Below, one piece after another: positions 10,074 to 20,991 of a DNA stretch of 64,000 nt (position 1 is its first letter; each line of letters starts with the position of its first letter). This DNA comes from CAYXZL01 sp964469925. GTDB lineage: Bacteria > Patescibacteriota > Gracilibacteria > Absconditabacterales > Absconditicoccaceae. A model generated the notes under the pieces. That model did not search any database. It saw nothing but the letters and a program-made list of their open reading frames with translations, and had not been told where the DNA came from. The stretch is taken from NCBI GenBank assembly GCA_964469925.1, contig CAYXZL010000005.1, positions 1 through 64,000 of the forward strand, read 5' to 3'. The position numbers and the translations under genes were made by a program.

Positions 10074-10667
10074 ATGTGACTAGAAGATAGAGCAGAGACT
10101 GACGAGAGTCTCGGTAATGGCATTGAAAAAAATCGAGCAGAAGATGTATTCAACACAGTACAGTGACTCAGAGGTGTTGCAATAAACTTAACACATGATC
10201 CAGATGATGCGAATGACCTTTTGGGAGATGTCACACTAAAGCTGTTACCGAAAAAAGGGAGCTACAACGAACAAGGAACATTTAGTGCTCGAGTGAAAAC
10301 AGCCCTGATAAACACTTTTTTGGATCAACAAAGAAAATCTAAACCCGTTTCTTTGGAAGATGTTCCAAATCTTCCCAATCTGAGCGTGTGATGATGAGAG
10401 CTGAGTTGACCACAGAATGAGTCGTATCGGGATCTTGGTGCAGTATCGGATGTTATGCAGTGACTATCTGATACGATAAGAAAACCTTTCGAGCTATATC
10501 TAGAAGGGGTGCACTACGAAGATATACCACAAGAGCTTGGTGACCCAGATAGAGCCCAATGAACAGTGCGTAGCCAAATTTACAAGGCAAGAAAAAAACT
10601 AAGAGATACGTTTCCAGATCTGTTCGCAAAATATGCTCCCAATCCTAAGGGATGAAAAAAGCAATAA
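10074..10667 (+). CDS. ECF-like RNA polymerase sigma factor
   Basis: The 197-residue product has the sigma-70 region 2 and 4 layout. Residues 25-90 contain GLRGVAINLTHDPDDANDLL and FSARVKTALINTFLDQQRKS, matching region 2 with its D-D-A-x-DLL core. Residues 140-180 contain PFELYLEGVHYEDIPQELG and GTVRSQIYKARKKLRDTF, the region 4 helix-turn-helix. Between them is a glycine run in which three consecutive codons are TGA. No anti-sigma gene is adjacent. I infer an alternative sigma factor for a stress or surface regulon. The 270 bases upstream, shared with the divergent MazG gene, hold no obvious consensus promoter. Confidence 0.85.
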
Positions 10668-10709
10668 GAAGTGTCAAAGCGATACAAAAGCATTTAAGAA
10701 AAGATTAAG

Positions 10710-11990
10710 CTAGCGACTAATTTTGAGCGTCTGTACGATACCATTGATATCAATCACAGTGACCAAATACATGCCTGGCGGTTGCCCAGCGAGATAAGAA
10801 GAAAGATTAATCTGTCCATTGGTCGCTTGAAAACTCGCTACACTAGCACCAGATAGTGACGTGATACTGATGGTATAGGTCATATTTTCACATCACGCCT
10901 GAGCTGTGATGTTGATGTTTTGTCATTGAGGAGAGACCGTAAAACAAGAGCCTGGTGTGGGAGTAGGACTAAGGGTAAAGGTATCGAGAGCAAAATCATA
11001 GGGTGTGTTTGTGAGATTTTCATGAGCAGTCCGACCATATGCTATTTCTCATGCAGTAAAGCCACCACTTCAATCCAAACTTCAGGGACAGCTCGCTTGA
11101 TATGAGGCATAGGAAGTTTGAAGATCGTCAAGTGCCCCAGCCAACTTTTTTAGTGTATTGGATCTGAGAGGATCTCGTAAATCGTATCAGCTAGCGTTAT
11201 GCTGTGTTATGTCTGCTTGTAGTCAGGGCAATTCCTGAGCAGTAATACCACCGTCTTGATAGTCAGCAAGAGTTAGTTTCCAACCAAAATTGAGTTCTTC
11301 GATCTCGGAGCTAAGTGTGCTAGCAAACATTGTCGCATTCATCACTAAGCCGCTAAGATTCGATAGCTCTATAAGTCATGATTGGAAATCGTCAGGATAA
11401 CGAAAACGATCGCGGTAGGCAAAAGTATAATAAGCACTAGTAGGATGAGCAACAGAGTCTGCAGTGTGATTGCCATCAATGCCGACAGATGTAGTGAAAA
11501 TGTAGGGAGTAGGGTCTACTGATGCTGGTACGCTAATTGGAGTATAGCTATCCCCATCATATTCGATCTTGTCTTCGGGGTTATATCGTGTTGAATCAGA
11601 CGGAATAAAGGTCCCTGCATCCCTGTCCAAATAGAATGATCTAGGTAGTTTGGGATCTGAGGCAATAGCAGCTATGAGATCTGGCGACATACGATCAAAA
11701 TATGCCTGCAAACTATCACAACGAAATAGGATAGATCTGGGTAGTGCTTGACAGAATTCAAAACGCCTCAAGCTGGTTGTATCATAGCCATTACGAGTAG
11801 CATCATAGAAAACTACCGCTTGTTCTAAGGTCCCTGCAGGAGTTTTGACATCGCACAAACATCTATCAGGGTGAAAGTGATCTCCCCTGAGCGGGTCCTC
11901 CTGTGCCTTTTTCCACCACTGACATCAGCTTGCAACTCGCATCAGCGAAACAAATAACAAAGCAGCACAGTGTACAGATAGACCACGCAT
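10710..11990 (-). CDS. Exported protein with a C-terminal sorting-domain-like module
   Basis: A 426-residue product with signal peptide MRGLSVHCAALLFVSLMRVA and then WWKKAQEDPLRGDHFHPDRC. The middle is a Cys-containing region rich in Asp/Tyr/Ser with no recognised domain. The last 80 residues (CFTVSPQGQNINITAQAG to VIDINGIVQTLKISR) follow the pattern of a Bacteroidota-type type-IX secretion C-terminal domain: a short beta sandwich ending in a strand G-x-Y-L-V-x-V and a terminal basic residue. Whether it is a sorting signal here is unknown. An in-frame ATG 18 codons upstream exists, but the chosen start gives a clean signal peptide. It converges with the sigma factor gene, 42 bases between stops. 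Confidence 0.7.
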
Positions 11991-12219
11991 ACCTGGAGCT
12001 GCACTGGTCGATCAAGATAATGAGGAAAAGGATGATAGTTTCATATCTTTTAGGATTGTTTTGATGTGAAATAGAGGTAGACTGAGATGAAAAGACAATA
12101 AAGAAAAATGGGGAAAGGTCAATAGGAACTGGCATGGCTAGATCCTTATTGCTTCACTTTGCAAACCCATCTTACATCACTAGCATCATCACAATGACCT
12201 TTTACCAATCCTTAATCCC

Positions 12220-13167
12220 ATGTTTTCCCTACCCTACTCACTCAGTGTTAGCAAAAAAATCAAAGCTCCCAAAGCCGCAGTCCGAGAGCATCTACAAACT
12301 TTTGAAGCACAACAAGTCCGGTCTCCTTGGATGATCGCCGAGCGTGATGCTAAGGTGTGGCTAGAAGGCACAGATGGTGAAGTCGGCACAAGTTCTCATC
12401 GAGAGGGAAAAATCGTCGGTGCTGGCTACCAGACCTATGACGAAATTACTGCAGAAGAATGATACAAAAGTAGTATCGTCTTCCTCAAACCACGAAAGTC
12501 CAAGGCCAAAGCAGCCATTAGTCTAAGTGAACAAAATGGTGAGACGACCATTACGCGAACACTGCAGAGTTCACTGCCTTTTTTTCTTTTTTGGATGAAG
12601 GGCACGATTGTCGCGATGGTCAGTAAGGATTTTGAAAGAGGATTGACTATGTTGAAAACGCTTGTCGAAACAGGGAAACTAGCAACAGAAACAAAGTATG
12701 AGGGTGAGGTGCTAAGCACAGAGCTACTGGGTATCGGCATACAAAACGCTTGCCATGAAAGCAAGATTGGCGAAGCCATGAGCACAGATATGACAAGACT
12801 GGGCAAGTTTGTTGAAGAAAACAATATCCAAGCAACGTGAGCGTTCGCAATCTACCCCAAGGTCGATATGAAAAAAGGCATGTTCACCTTTGTTTCATGT
12901 GTCGCGATTGATCCCCAAAACAGGGATAGCATCACTCTAGCCGACAATATGTCCTGGTATGCACTGCCAGCAACTAAGGCATTGAAAGTAACCCATCGTG
13001 GTAGCTATGATTTTTTGCCAAACTCTCGGGCAGCGATCTACTCAGCAAGTATGAATCTCAAAAAGAAACCAAACAAAAAGATCTCTCCATACGAAATATA
13101 TACCAACGATCCTTGTGATACAGATCCCAAAGATTTGGTGACCGAGATATATCTGCCGATACACTAG
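12220..13167 (+). CDS. SRPBCC (polyketide-cyclase-like) / GyrI-like fusion protein
   Basis: A 315-residue product in two parts. Residues 1-145 look like an SRPBCC/START-like lipid-binding fold: YSLSVSKKIKAPKAAVREHL at the start, WMIAERDAKVW, and a closing helix FLFWMKGTIVAMVSKDFERG. Residues 160-315 resemble the GyrI-like small-molecule-binding (AraC effector) domain, with GAFAIYPKVDMKKGMFTFVS and a final EIYLPIH strand. The same pairing occurs in uncharacterised ligand-binding proteins of many bacteria. The ligand is unknown. It ends one base before the convergent acetolactate synthase gene. Confidence 0.75.
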
Positions 13168-13168
13168 A

Positions 13169-14779
13169 TTACGCTATCGTTTCAGGATAGGAAAAGGGAC
13201 AATCAATCAGACTAATTCCCTTGTCCGATAAAGCTTTTTGAAGAGTGGGGACATAATCATCAGGATGGGAAAGTGAGTATCATTGTGCACCAAAACCCTT
13301 TGCAATGGTGATAAAATCAGGGTTGCTGAGATCCAAGCCAAAGTCGGTCAATCACATACTATGCTGCTTCCATTTGATCATGCCATAGGCATCATCACGC
13401 AAGACCACAATCACCATGTCTACCTTGAGCCTCACAGCCGTTTCTAGGTCTCCGAGATTCATCACAAGTCCGCCATCTCACACAAATACTACCACCTTAC
13501 GATCCGGGTTGAGCATTTTGGCAACGAGCCCCGAACAATAACCAGCTCCCATGGTAGCAAGTGCATTGTCCAAGAGGAGTGTGTTGGGGAAATGCGTTTC
13601 ATAGTTTCTCGCAAATCGTACTTTATACAAACCATTGTCGAGTGCGACAATATCCTGATCGTCTAAGATATCATGAGTTTCTGTGATAAGCCTTGCAGGC
13701 ATCATGATCTCACTGTTGTGATGACTAGCAACACCAGCTGCTAAAAGAGATTTGCCTCTTTGTACTGTTTCATACACAGCATCGAGCTCCCATCATGAAC
13801 TGTCAATCTGTGCATCGTCTAGCTGCCAAAACACATTGCCAATATCTCCGACGATTTGGAGGCTGGGTCTATACAGTTGGTCATAGTCGGCGGTTGTGTA
13901 ATTGATATGCACGACTTCGGTCTTGCCCGCCTCGATCAAATTGGTAGGCTTTTCGATGCTATCATGTCAGACAGACAATATCAAATCAGCTTGATCAATA
14001 ACCTCATGAATATAATCTCCAGAGGTCAGGGCAGCAGTACCGATATATTGTGGGAGGCGTTCGTCTACGACACCTTTTCACATCTGTGAGCAGAAAAATG
14101 GGATATTGTAGAGTTGAATAAACTTGCTCAGGTATTTTGTCACTCTTTTTCTATTAGCACCAGCACCGACCAAGACCATAGGTCTGCGAGCTGTTTCTAG
14201 CTTGTGGATAAGACTATCAAGGGCCTTTTGGTCAATAACTGGTCTTCTGACTTTTTCATAGACCAGCGGCTCCAAATGAAGGGCTGTCTCTCCAGCAATA
14301 TCCTCAGGTAGCTCTATATGAACTGCTCCTGGTCTTTCTGACTCAGCAGTAAGAAAGGCATGTGCAAGCGTGCTAGCGACTCTTGATGCATCCACAATGC
14401 TTGTACTATACTTGGTCACGGGCTTCATCATGCCCACAACATCAATTACCTGAAAACGACCTTGTTTAGATTTTTTGATAGGCTTCTGACCAGTAATGAC
14501 GATGACCGGCATCCCGCCAAGTTGTGCATACGCAACACCTGTCATGAGGTTGGTCGCTCAAGGACCGAGTGTCGAGAAGGCAATACCAGCCTTACCCGTG
14601 AGTCTTCAATAGGTGGCTGCCATAAACACCGCAGATTGTTCATGTCTGGTGACAATAAGTTTGATAGACGATTGCCTGAGGGCCTCCAACATATCCAGGT
14701 TTTCCTCACCAGGGACACCGAATATATACTCAGCACCATGTGCTTCTAAGCATTTGACAAAAAAGGCTGCAACATTCAT
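13169..14779 (-). CDS. alsS: Acetolactate synthase-type ThDP enzyme
   Basis: The 536-residue product has the three ThDP-enzyme domains. The Pyr domain carries YIFGVPGEENLDMLEALR and the catalytic glutamate in IVTRHEQSAVFMAATYG; the middle FAD-type domain has RPMVLVGAGANRK; the PP domain has the Mg/ThDP motif GDGGLVMNLGDLETAVRL, then DDAYGMIKWKQ. It condenses two pyruvates to acetolactate. No regulatory subunit (ilvN) or other branched-chain genes are near, so a catabolic role (acetoin/redox balance) is more likely than isoleucine-valine synthesis; this is inference. A DoxX-family gene lies 41 bases upstream in the same operon. Confidence 0.88.
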
Positions 14780-14820
14780 AAAACTATCGAGAAAAAAGCT
14801 AAAGGGGGGAAAAGGAATTA

Positions 14821-15210
14821 CTACATGACTTTTTTGCAACAAGAGAAACAGCCGAGTGGTATTGTTTTCCTCCTGTGATAGAGAACAAAAAGGCAGCATG
14901 CGAGGACAATACTCGCCATAGCAAACAATGAATCAATACCCAAAACAGTAATGTGAAAAAAGATAGCTCACAACATGACAATAGCACCCAAACAGGCACC
15001 AATCCAAACAAGACCAGGGATGAAAAGGAGCAGCGAAGCAATCAGTTCAACAATACCTGTCCCAATCCTACCTCGAGGTTCCATGCCCAGGGATTGGAAG
15101 AGCGTCACCGACTCGGGAGCCGCAGTAAATTTGAAAAAAAGCGTTTGGAGGAGAATAACAGCAGCAACGATCCTTGCGGCGTTGAAAACAATATCTGTAG
15201 TCGTACGCAT
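14821..15210 (-). CDS. DoxX family membrane protein
   Basis: A 129-residue product with four predicted membrane helices. The first contains ARIVAAVILLQTLFFKFTAA, and the helix-2 region GRIGTGIVELIASLLLFIPG carries the G-x-x-E-x-x-x-x-x-L-L-x-P pattern of DoxX proteins. It ends in a basic Cys-containing tail (CFSCCKKVM). The family includes quinol-oxidase-associated and MauE/DoxD relatives with redox-linked roles; the function here is unknown. Two glycines are TGA. It precedes the acetolactate synthase gene. Confidence 0.75.
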
Positions 15211-15455
15211 AGCACAAAGCTAATAATTTAAAACACTAACAAACTATACACATGATAGGCATGATTGCAATCATGTGCTGAGGAATGCACCAAACTGCTA
15301 TTGGCGTGTGTATCATCCACAATCGAGAAATTGTGATAAGAAAAAAAAGACAATACTATCTGCAAAACAGTAGAGTGAAGAGGTGGTAAGGAAAATATTG
15401 ACATAGTGATAAAATGTGTTGAGAAAGTAGGGAGAAGTGCTATGATCAAAAGATC
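15211..15455. promoter_or_regulatory. Divergent intergenic region with palindromes
   Basis: This stretch lies between the divergent DoxX gene and the giant membrane-protein gene. It holds a perfect 16-base palindrome CATGATTGCAATCATG at 15260-15275, an 18-base hairpin at 15318-15335 (CACAAT/ATTGTG), and a third hairpin at 15442-15457 (ATGATC, AAAA loop, GATCAT) whose right arm covers the first two bases of the downstream ATG. The first could be a dimeric repressor site and the last could mask the start codon; both roles are inferred. Confidence 0.45.
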
Positions 15456-18400
15456 ATGAACAGACATCTACACCTATCCTATACAAAAGAAGAACACAAA
15501 CTGCTCAGTGACCTGATTGAGCTAAGATTAGTATTGAGCAAAAAAAAACAAGCCTATGATCAATGAGGGTGCGATCAAGAGAGTCTGTTTGAGCTGTTTT
15601 GCCAGTATAGGCAGCAACTCATCGCACATCCAGAGTTATGGGACAATGAGCATATATATCACTATCTCCGTGCATTACCTGACAAGGACCCATGTATCGA
15701 TGGCCCTCTGACCAAGGTACATGTCTTTCAGTATTTTGAGGGTGCCGAGGTGGCTGATGAGGACAGAAATTATATAGTCGAAGCCAGACATGCTATCGAG
15801 CAATCAGGTGGTGAAGATCGTCGATTTTTTGATCGTTATCTACAGCCTAAAAGCGAGACAGGACAAGGAGACGGGAGACGAGACCTGCGAAACACACAAC
15901 AATATCTTCGCTGCCCGCAACCCTGATCGTATATGCAAACAGCACAGTACTATAGTGCAATATTGGTAAACCACGCAAGCGAGCTAGCAGAGACTCTCGA
16001 TGGCGAAGCTTCGAGACCAAGTCCATGAGTAGCAGAGTCAAGGAAGCAATTAGTGCAGGCATTGCACACATTGGGAATAGAGGAAGCATCTCTTAGTAAA
16101 AGGCGTATTCACGCTCTATCGTCATGAATAGGTCGCTTTGTCAGCAAACCTACACCCAAACATTACAAAAAACTTATGGAAACTATCGTTAAACTGATTC
16201 GCTATCACAATAGATTGCAACACAAGCACTCGGGTATAGACCCCCGAAAATATCGGGACCATATCGTATATACTATGGGCAAGAGGCGAAAAGTAGTGAC
16301 GGGATGACTGGCGTTGATCGCAGTATTAGCACGAGCGATCGAGCACCAAGACCTGATAATAGAAGCTCTAACACCAGCACCCCCACCCACGCCCATTCCC
16401 TACGAAAATACGAGTGGAAATGGGGTGACCTATTTTACCAGTAGTGGCCCTGGAAGTTTTGAAGCACAACGAAGGAAGGCTAGGGAAGAGCAAATCCCAA
16501 CAACACTGAGAGACCGGGAGTTTATAACAGGACTTGAGGAAGAGGACATCAATGAGTCAATGTATAGTACAAATCCACTCATTCGCTCTTTACTGCAAAG
16601 ACCCTATACGCCATGAAGTCCAGAGTTGATTGGAAACCGGTGGGCAAATAGCAAGAACTTGAGAGATGCGATGATACCAATAGCCAATGGTGATTCTCTC
16701 GTATTTATAGGACCATGAGGAGAGAGGGAAACGCTAGGATATACAGATTTCAATAATGGAGTAGAGGAGATTGGAAGATTCCCATTTGCTGATTTAGATA
16801 AAATACACAGGCTATTATATAGCGATCTTATGATCGATGGACTGACTCCACGAGAAAAAAGGAAAATGGTTATGAGTAACATCATCACATACCCTCTTAC
16901 ATGAGCAGAGGGAATACATAGTGTAGAGTGACCGAACCAAGTGACGATCTACTTGGATTATAGATTGCGTTGACAGGAGTTGTTTCATGTTGCACTTCAT
17001 GAGATGTTACATGCTTATGTAGTCAAGAGTTCAAACGTCATGATTAGAGAGGGCAAGACAGAACGTCTGACATGTGTGTATGACTGGAGAGTAAGGTGAG
17101 TAGAGGAGCCACCGACCCACTATAGTGACCTGGTGTTTGCCGATTGCATGACGGAATGGTTACTAAGGCCTTACGTCCAGTCTCATAACGAGGCATACGC
17201 TCCATTGAAATTGGAGACACAAACGATTGTGAGAGAAAAAGTTGGTCGAGATATCGGATTCCCAGCATTGGATCAAAACGATCCGAATCTAGATTTCCAA
17301 ACACGATATCGGCTCAGACTACTAACAGATAACCCACAACATGACATCCATTCCTCGTCACTCTATTTTTTTGTCAGCGATACAAATAAGGAAAAACTGC
17401 GTGACTATCTACAGTTTTATAGGGAGATGCTTGCCAGAGAATGAAGAAATGGCAATTACATACGATGGCAATTTTTGACTCCATCAATGGTCGACCAGTT
17501 GGAAAAAATTATCAACGGAGATGCCCTAGTTGCAGATCGATGAGGGGAAGAAGCCGAAGAGTTGATGAAGAGGTATAGGCAAGTGCAATGACGTAGTGGG
17601 GATCGGCAAAATTTCATTGATCGACTGGTGTTGGAGGGTAAAATATTTGGAGACGAAATAAAAATACAGGCAAACACCCCCACCAATACCTATGTGGATC
17701 CAAAGAGTCCCTATCAGCTCAAAAAAGCTGAAAAGCAATGACGATGATTGAACATAAACCTTGATATAGATCGAAAAAGAGAATATACACTGTATGGTCT
17801 GAGTGGGATATTTTTGGTGCTACTCTTGATCTCGGCAATCCGCTATGAAAGGTGAAGGAGAAAGTATAAGGACATTGACAGAGATGGCGACATGGCTGGG
17901 GAGTATGGCAATCACCTTACCTACGCAGTGAATATCCATGCAACCGCAATGATTATAGGTCTTTCGATGCGGTTACTAGCGGCTTATGCTATCTATGACA
18001 GTCGTCAGCAAGAGCTGGACGACCACAAGCGTGCCATAGAAAAAACCACTCAAGATATACAACGTCAGGAAGTACACATGAGAGAAGAACAAACAACAAA
18101 CGATGTAGCATTGAGACCTTTAAAAAACAAACATAGTTACCACACAGGCGAAAAAACAAAACTGGAAAAAGACCTCAATGCACGAGTGTGGAATGAGGGA
18201 CTCATGCTGATGTTGGCAGTCATCCTAGCTACATGGTGAATACGATCAGGTGATAAGCGGAGAAAAAAAAGACCAAAGATGAAAGACTACAAAGTGATGT
18301 TGCCCCAAGAATGAGGACTAGATTTTGTTCAGAGGCAAAAAGAACTATTGTGGGCACTCATGCAATCCTATCAGCAAAAAAACCCCATCAGACAAGTATT

Positions 18401-19235
18401 GCCTACTGATCCAATGCAGCAACGAAATGCTATACAAAGTGAGGCCTATGTTCATTATGCACAGAATATAGGACAAATAAGGCAAACCCCGAGCATGGGT
18501 AGTCTCGTGTTATCAAAAGGACAAGCAGATAAAGTAATACGAAAAGCCGACCCCTATGATATGAGAATCGGAGCATCATGAGGAGCAGTCGCGAGAAACG
18601 TTGACCGAAAAAAAACGGCTCGCTTGCCAAGACAAGACGAGGTGATTGTCCGCACCTATAGACCTATGGCGGAAGAAACAAGAAACTCTCAAAAGACGCC
18701 TCATTTTGTCCTATACTACAACCTTGACCCCCTCCGTCCACATGACCAACAAACACCACAAGAGAGAGTGGCGTATATCGTTGAAAGGTTCTTATCGCCA
18801 CTCTATAGCTTGATACAAGGATGCCAAGAAACAGCAAAAAGAGGGCAGGCAAGCATCACACTAAAGTGTATAAGGCTAGATCACGTGGTCTATACGATTT
18901 ACCGAAAACCAGGTCAGGGCTGACATAACCTGAAAGTTATTCTAGAGGATCTCTACAGACTGTATTTTGACCATTTCACAGATACAAATATGATCCCCGA
19001 TATCCCCATTGACGAGTTGCACAAAGATGAGCAGAGTGTGGCAGATTGAAGGGTTGTTTACAGAGTATTGGTATTGCTAACTGGGCAAAATGACGAGGTC
19101 AACCACACAGTGATAGCACAGTCACACTACAAGATAAAAACAACACGAGTAGACTGGCTAAGGGATGCAAACGATCTGCGTGATGCAATACATGATGTGC
19201 AAACCAGGAATGTACAAACATGAACACTACGCTAG
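15456..19235 (+). CDS. Giant membrane protein with HEMLH metalloprotease motif (1259 aa)
   Basis: One uninterrupted frame under table 25. Residues 1-279 are soluble, helical and charged; a hydrophobic segment lies at about 280-296 (VVTGGLALIAVLARAIE), then a Pro-rich linker (PAPPPTPIP). Residues 300-778 include ELFHVALHEMLHAYVVKS, an HExxH zinc motif at 515-519. Hydrophobic helices follow near 779-797 (LYGLSGIFLVLLLISAIRY), 828-848 and 913-930, with a Glu/Gln/Arg-rich coiled coil at about 850-910. Residues 931-1259 form a soluble basic domain. The four-helix layout puts both termini on one side and the zinc motif on the other. I recognise no full-length family. Putative surface metallopeptidase; third zinc ligand not identified. 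Confidence 0.8.
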
Positions 19236-19907
19236 TTGGGTCATGTCACTCTTGTTGTGACAATAGCTTACTCTATGGAGTGTGCAAAGACCGTGTTGCT
19301 GGATCATAGCTCTATGATAGGCAGTGCCGTAGCCCTTGTGTTGCTCAAAACCATAGCGGGGGAAATGCTGTGCTTGTCTGATCATGTAGCGATCTCTCAC
19401 GACCTTGGCACAGATCGAAGCAGCAGAAATTTCTTTGATCAAGCTATCACCTTTGATGATAGGGGTGACAGCTATTCCGAGCTTTTTTCTGAGGCCAAAG
19501 TCATGGTTGCCATCAATAACGCACTCTATCTCCAACTCCTTGCAATATTGGATAAGTTTTCCGACGCGATAGGACTGAGTAGAAGTAGATGATTTGATGG
19601 TTATTACTAACTTCCATAGTCACTGGCATATAGCCTCACGGAGAGCTGTAATGATGCCATGTTGATCGATAAACGCTGCGCTTTTGTCAACAGTAAGAGC
19701 GACCACAGACTGATCGTGGACGATATGTTCAAAGAGTCTGATTCTCGTTTTTTCAGAAAGTTGCTTACTATCATTAAGTTCCCTCCAGTAATGATTGCGT
19801 TGTTTAGCTTTCTTATCTCAAGAGAAAGGAGGAGCATACGTAATCAAACCAACTGTCACAGGTCCAGCCAATGGTCAACGTCCTGCTTCGTCAATGTACA
19901 CACGCAT
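19227..19907 (-). CDS. rnhB: Ribonuclease HII
   Basis: A 226-residue product with the RNase HII catalytic set: MRVYIDEAGRGPLAGPVTVG (Asp-Glu of the D-E-G/A-G-R-G motif), LNDSKQLSEKTR, the Asp in ECVIDGNHD, and SAASICAKVVRDRYM with the final metal-binding Asp. The C-terminus YGFEQHKGYGTAYHRAMI matches the substrate-contact region (GYxTxxH). It removes RNA primers and single ribonucleotides. An insertion between the first motif and LNDSKQ (residues 25-40) is slightly longer than usual. Its last 9 bases overlap the end of the giant convergent gene, both stops being TAG. Confidence 0.92.
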
Positions 19908-20212
19908 GAGGAGGAGAACATGATTTGAAATATAAGGCAACAACAGTGATCTATCCAAGGAATGCAACAGCTAACACATAAGAAGAAAAGAAAGCTATCA
20001 GATACAACAAACCCCGAAAGGTATTGACAAAAACTTGCAACACGGTCTGGGATGATTATATACCCACTAATCCTAGCACGTAGTAAGTTAGGAGATGATA
20101 AAGTGTACGATCATTAACAGTGTCCTATAAAGTAAGACGAAAAAAATAAAAGGAATAACAGGATAGCAGTCCATACAGACTATATTGCTGCAACCAGTAG
20201 TGATATACTGTG

Positions 20213-20991
20213 TATGGATTGCACAATCCATAAAGAAAAATAGTGGAGGGACTATTTGTTAAGTTGGCTTAGAGGGTGTGAAAAACTCCCTCTAAGTCCT
20301 CCACTAAGAACTATCGTCAGTTGTCCCCAAACTGACCTGGTGCAGGCGAGTAGCTGCTTGCACCAAAAAATACTTATAATCCCATCTTACAGCCCTGGTG
20401 CCGTCACCCAAAAAAGGTCCACGTTGACCGGTGACGGCTGCCTAGGCTGAAAAACAAAAAAACAACCAGCGGGGTTCATGGCCACTTCCTCCCCCGACAA
20501 TAGGGGATGCGCAGAGGGAGTTCTGAGGCTGTTTCGGACCAGGGGATCCGAGCATAAAAACAGCCAAAGACACTGTGTCTTTCTTCCTGCGTTCTGCAGC
20601 ACATCGTGTAATCCCGGCAAGCACGATGCGACACAGTGGGCTAACCTGATCGCTCCTTTATTCTGGCACGCTTCGCAGGATGACGTCGTCAAGGAGCTTG
20701 GGGAATTGCACACCCCAGTATTGATTGCCCCCCACTTCCATGTGGGTGCCCATACACGTTTGTGTGGTAATCAATAGATCAGGTTTTAAAAAACGTCCGA
20801 GCGGGCCCACCGCCATAGGCGGGTTCGGGGGGTTCATCGCCAGGTTTCCGCGGTGTGGCCTCGCTCGGCAAGTTATATAAAGCTCCGATCGTATAGAGTC
20901 GGAGCAGCACTGTGTCAGTTTGCGGTATATAAGCCCAACTGCCACAGTGCAATTTTTTTCAAACAAAAAAAGGAACTTAAATCAGTACGAT
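20213..20991. other. Hairpin-dense, GC-richer non-coding leader of an anomalous island
   Basis: This stretch holds at least eleven strong inverted repeats and no convincing gene. Clear stems: 20213-20232 (8 bp), 20241-20306 (9 bp, enclosing a 9-bp stem 20268-20296), 20316-20336 (7 bp), 20339-20364 (9 bp), 20400-20438 (9 bp with inner 4 bp), 20527-20565 (8 bp), 20566-20582 (AAAGACAC/GTGTCTTT), 20602-20628 (7 bp), 20720-20775 (7 bp enclosing two hairpins), 20797-20868 (7 bp), 20882-20905 (7 bp) and 20907-20950 (8 bp). Base composition is visibly richer in G and C than either flank. It could be a highly structured 5' leader, a folded single-stranded element, or DNA from another genome. Confidence 0.7.

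Noticed and set aside
20100..20250. tRNA or other small RNA gene
   Set aside because: No cloverleaf with acceptor pairing and a T-arm GTTCRA was found here or elsewhere; only simple hairpins.
20256..20966. Several short frames on both strands inside the hairpin region
   Set aside because: They cross perfect inverted repeats, have low-complexity or Cys/Pro-rich content and no start context, so palindromic sequence explains them better than coding.
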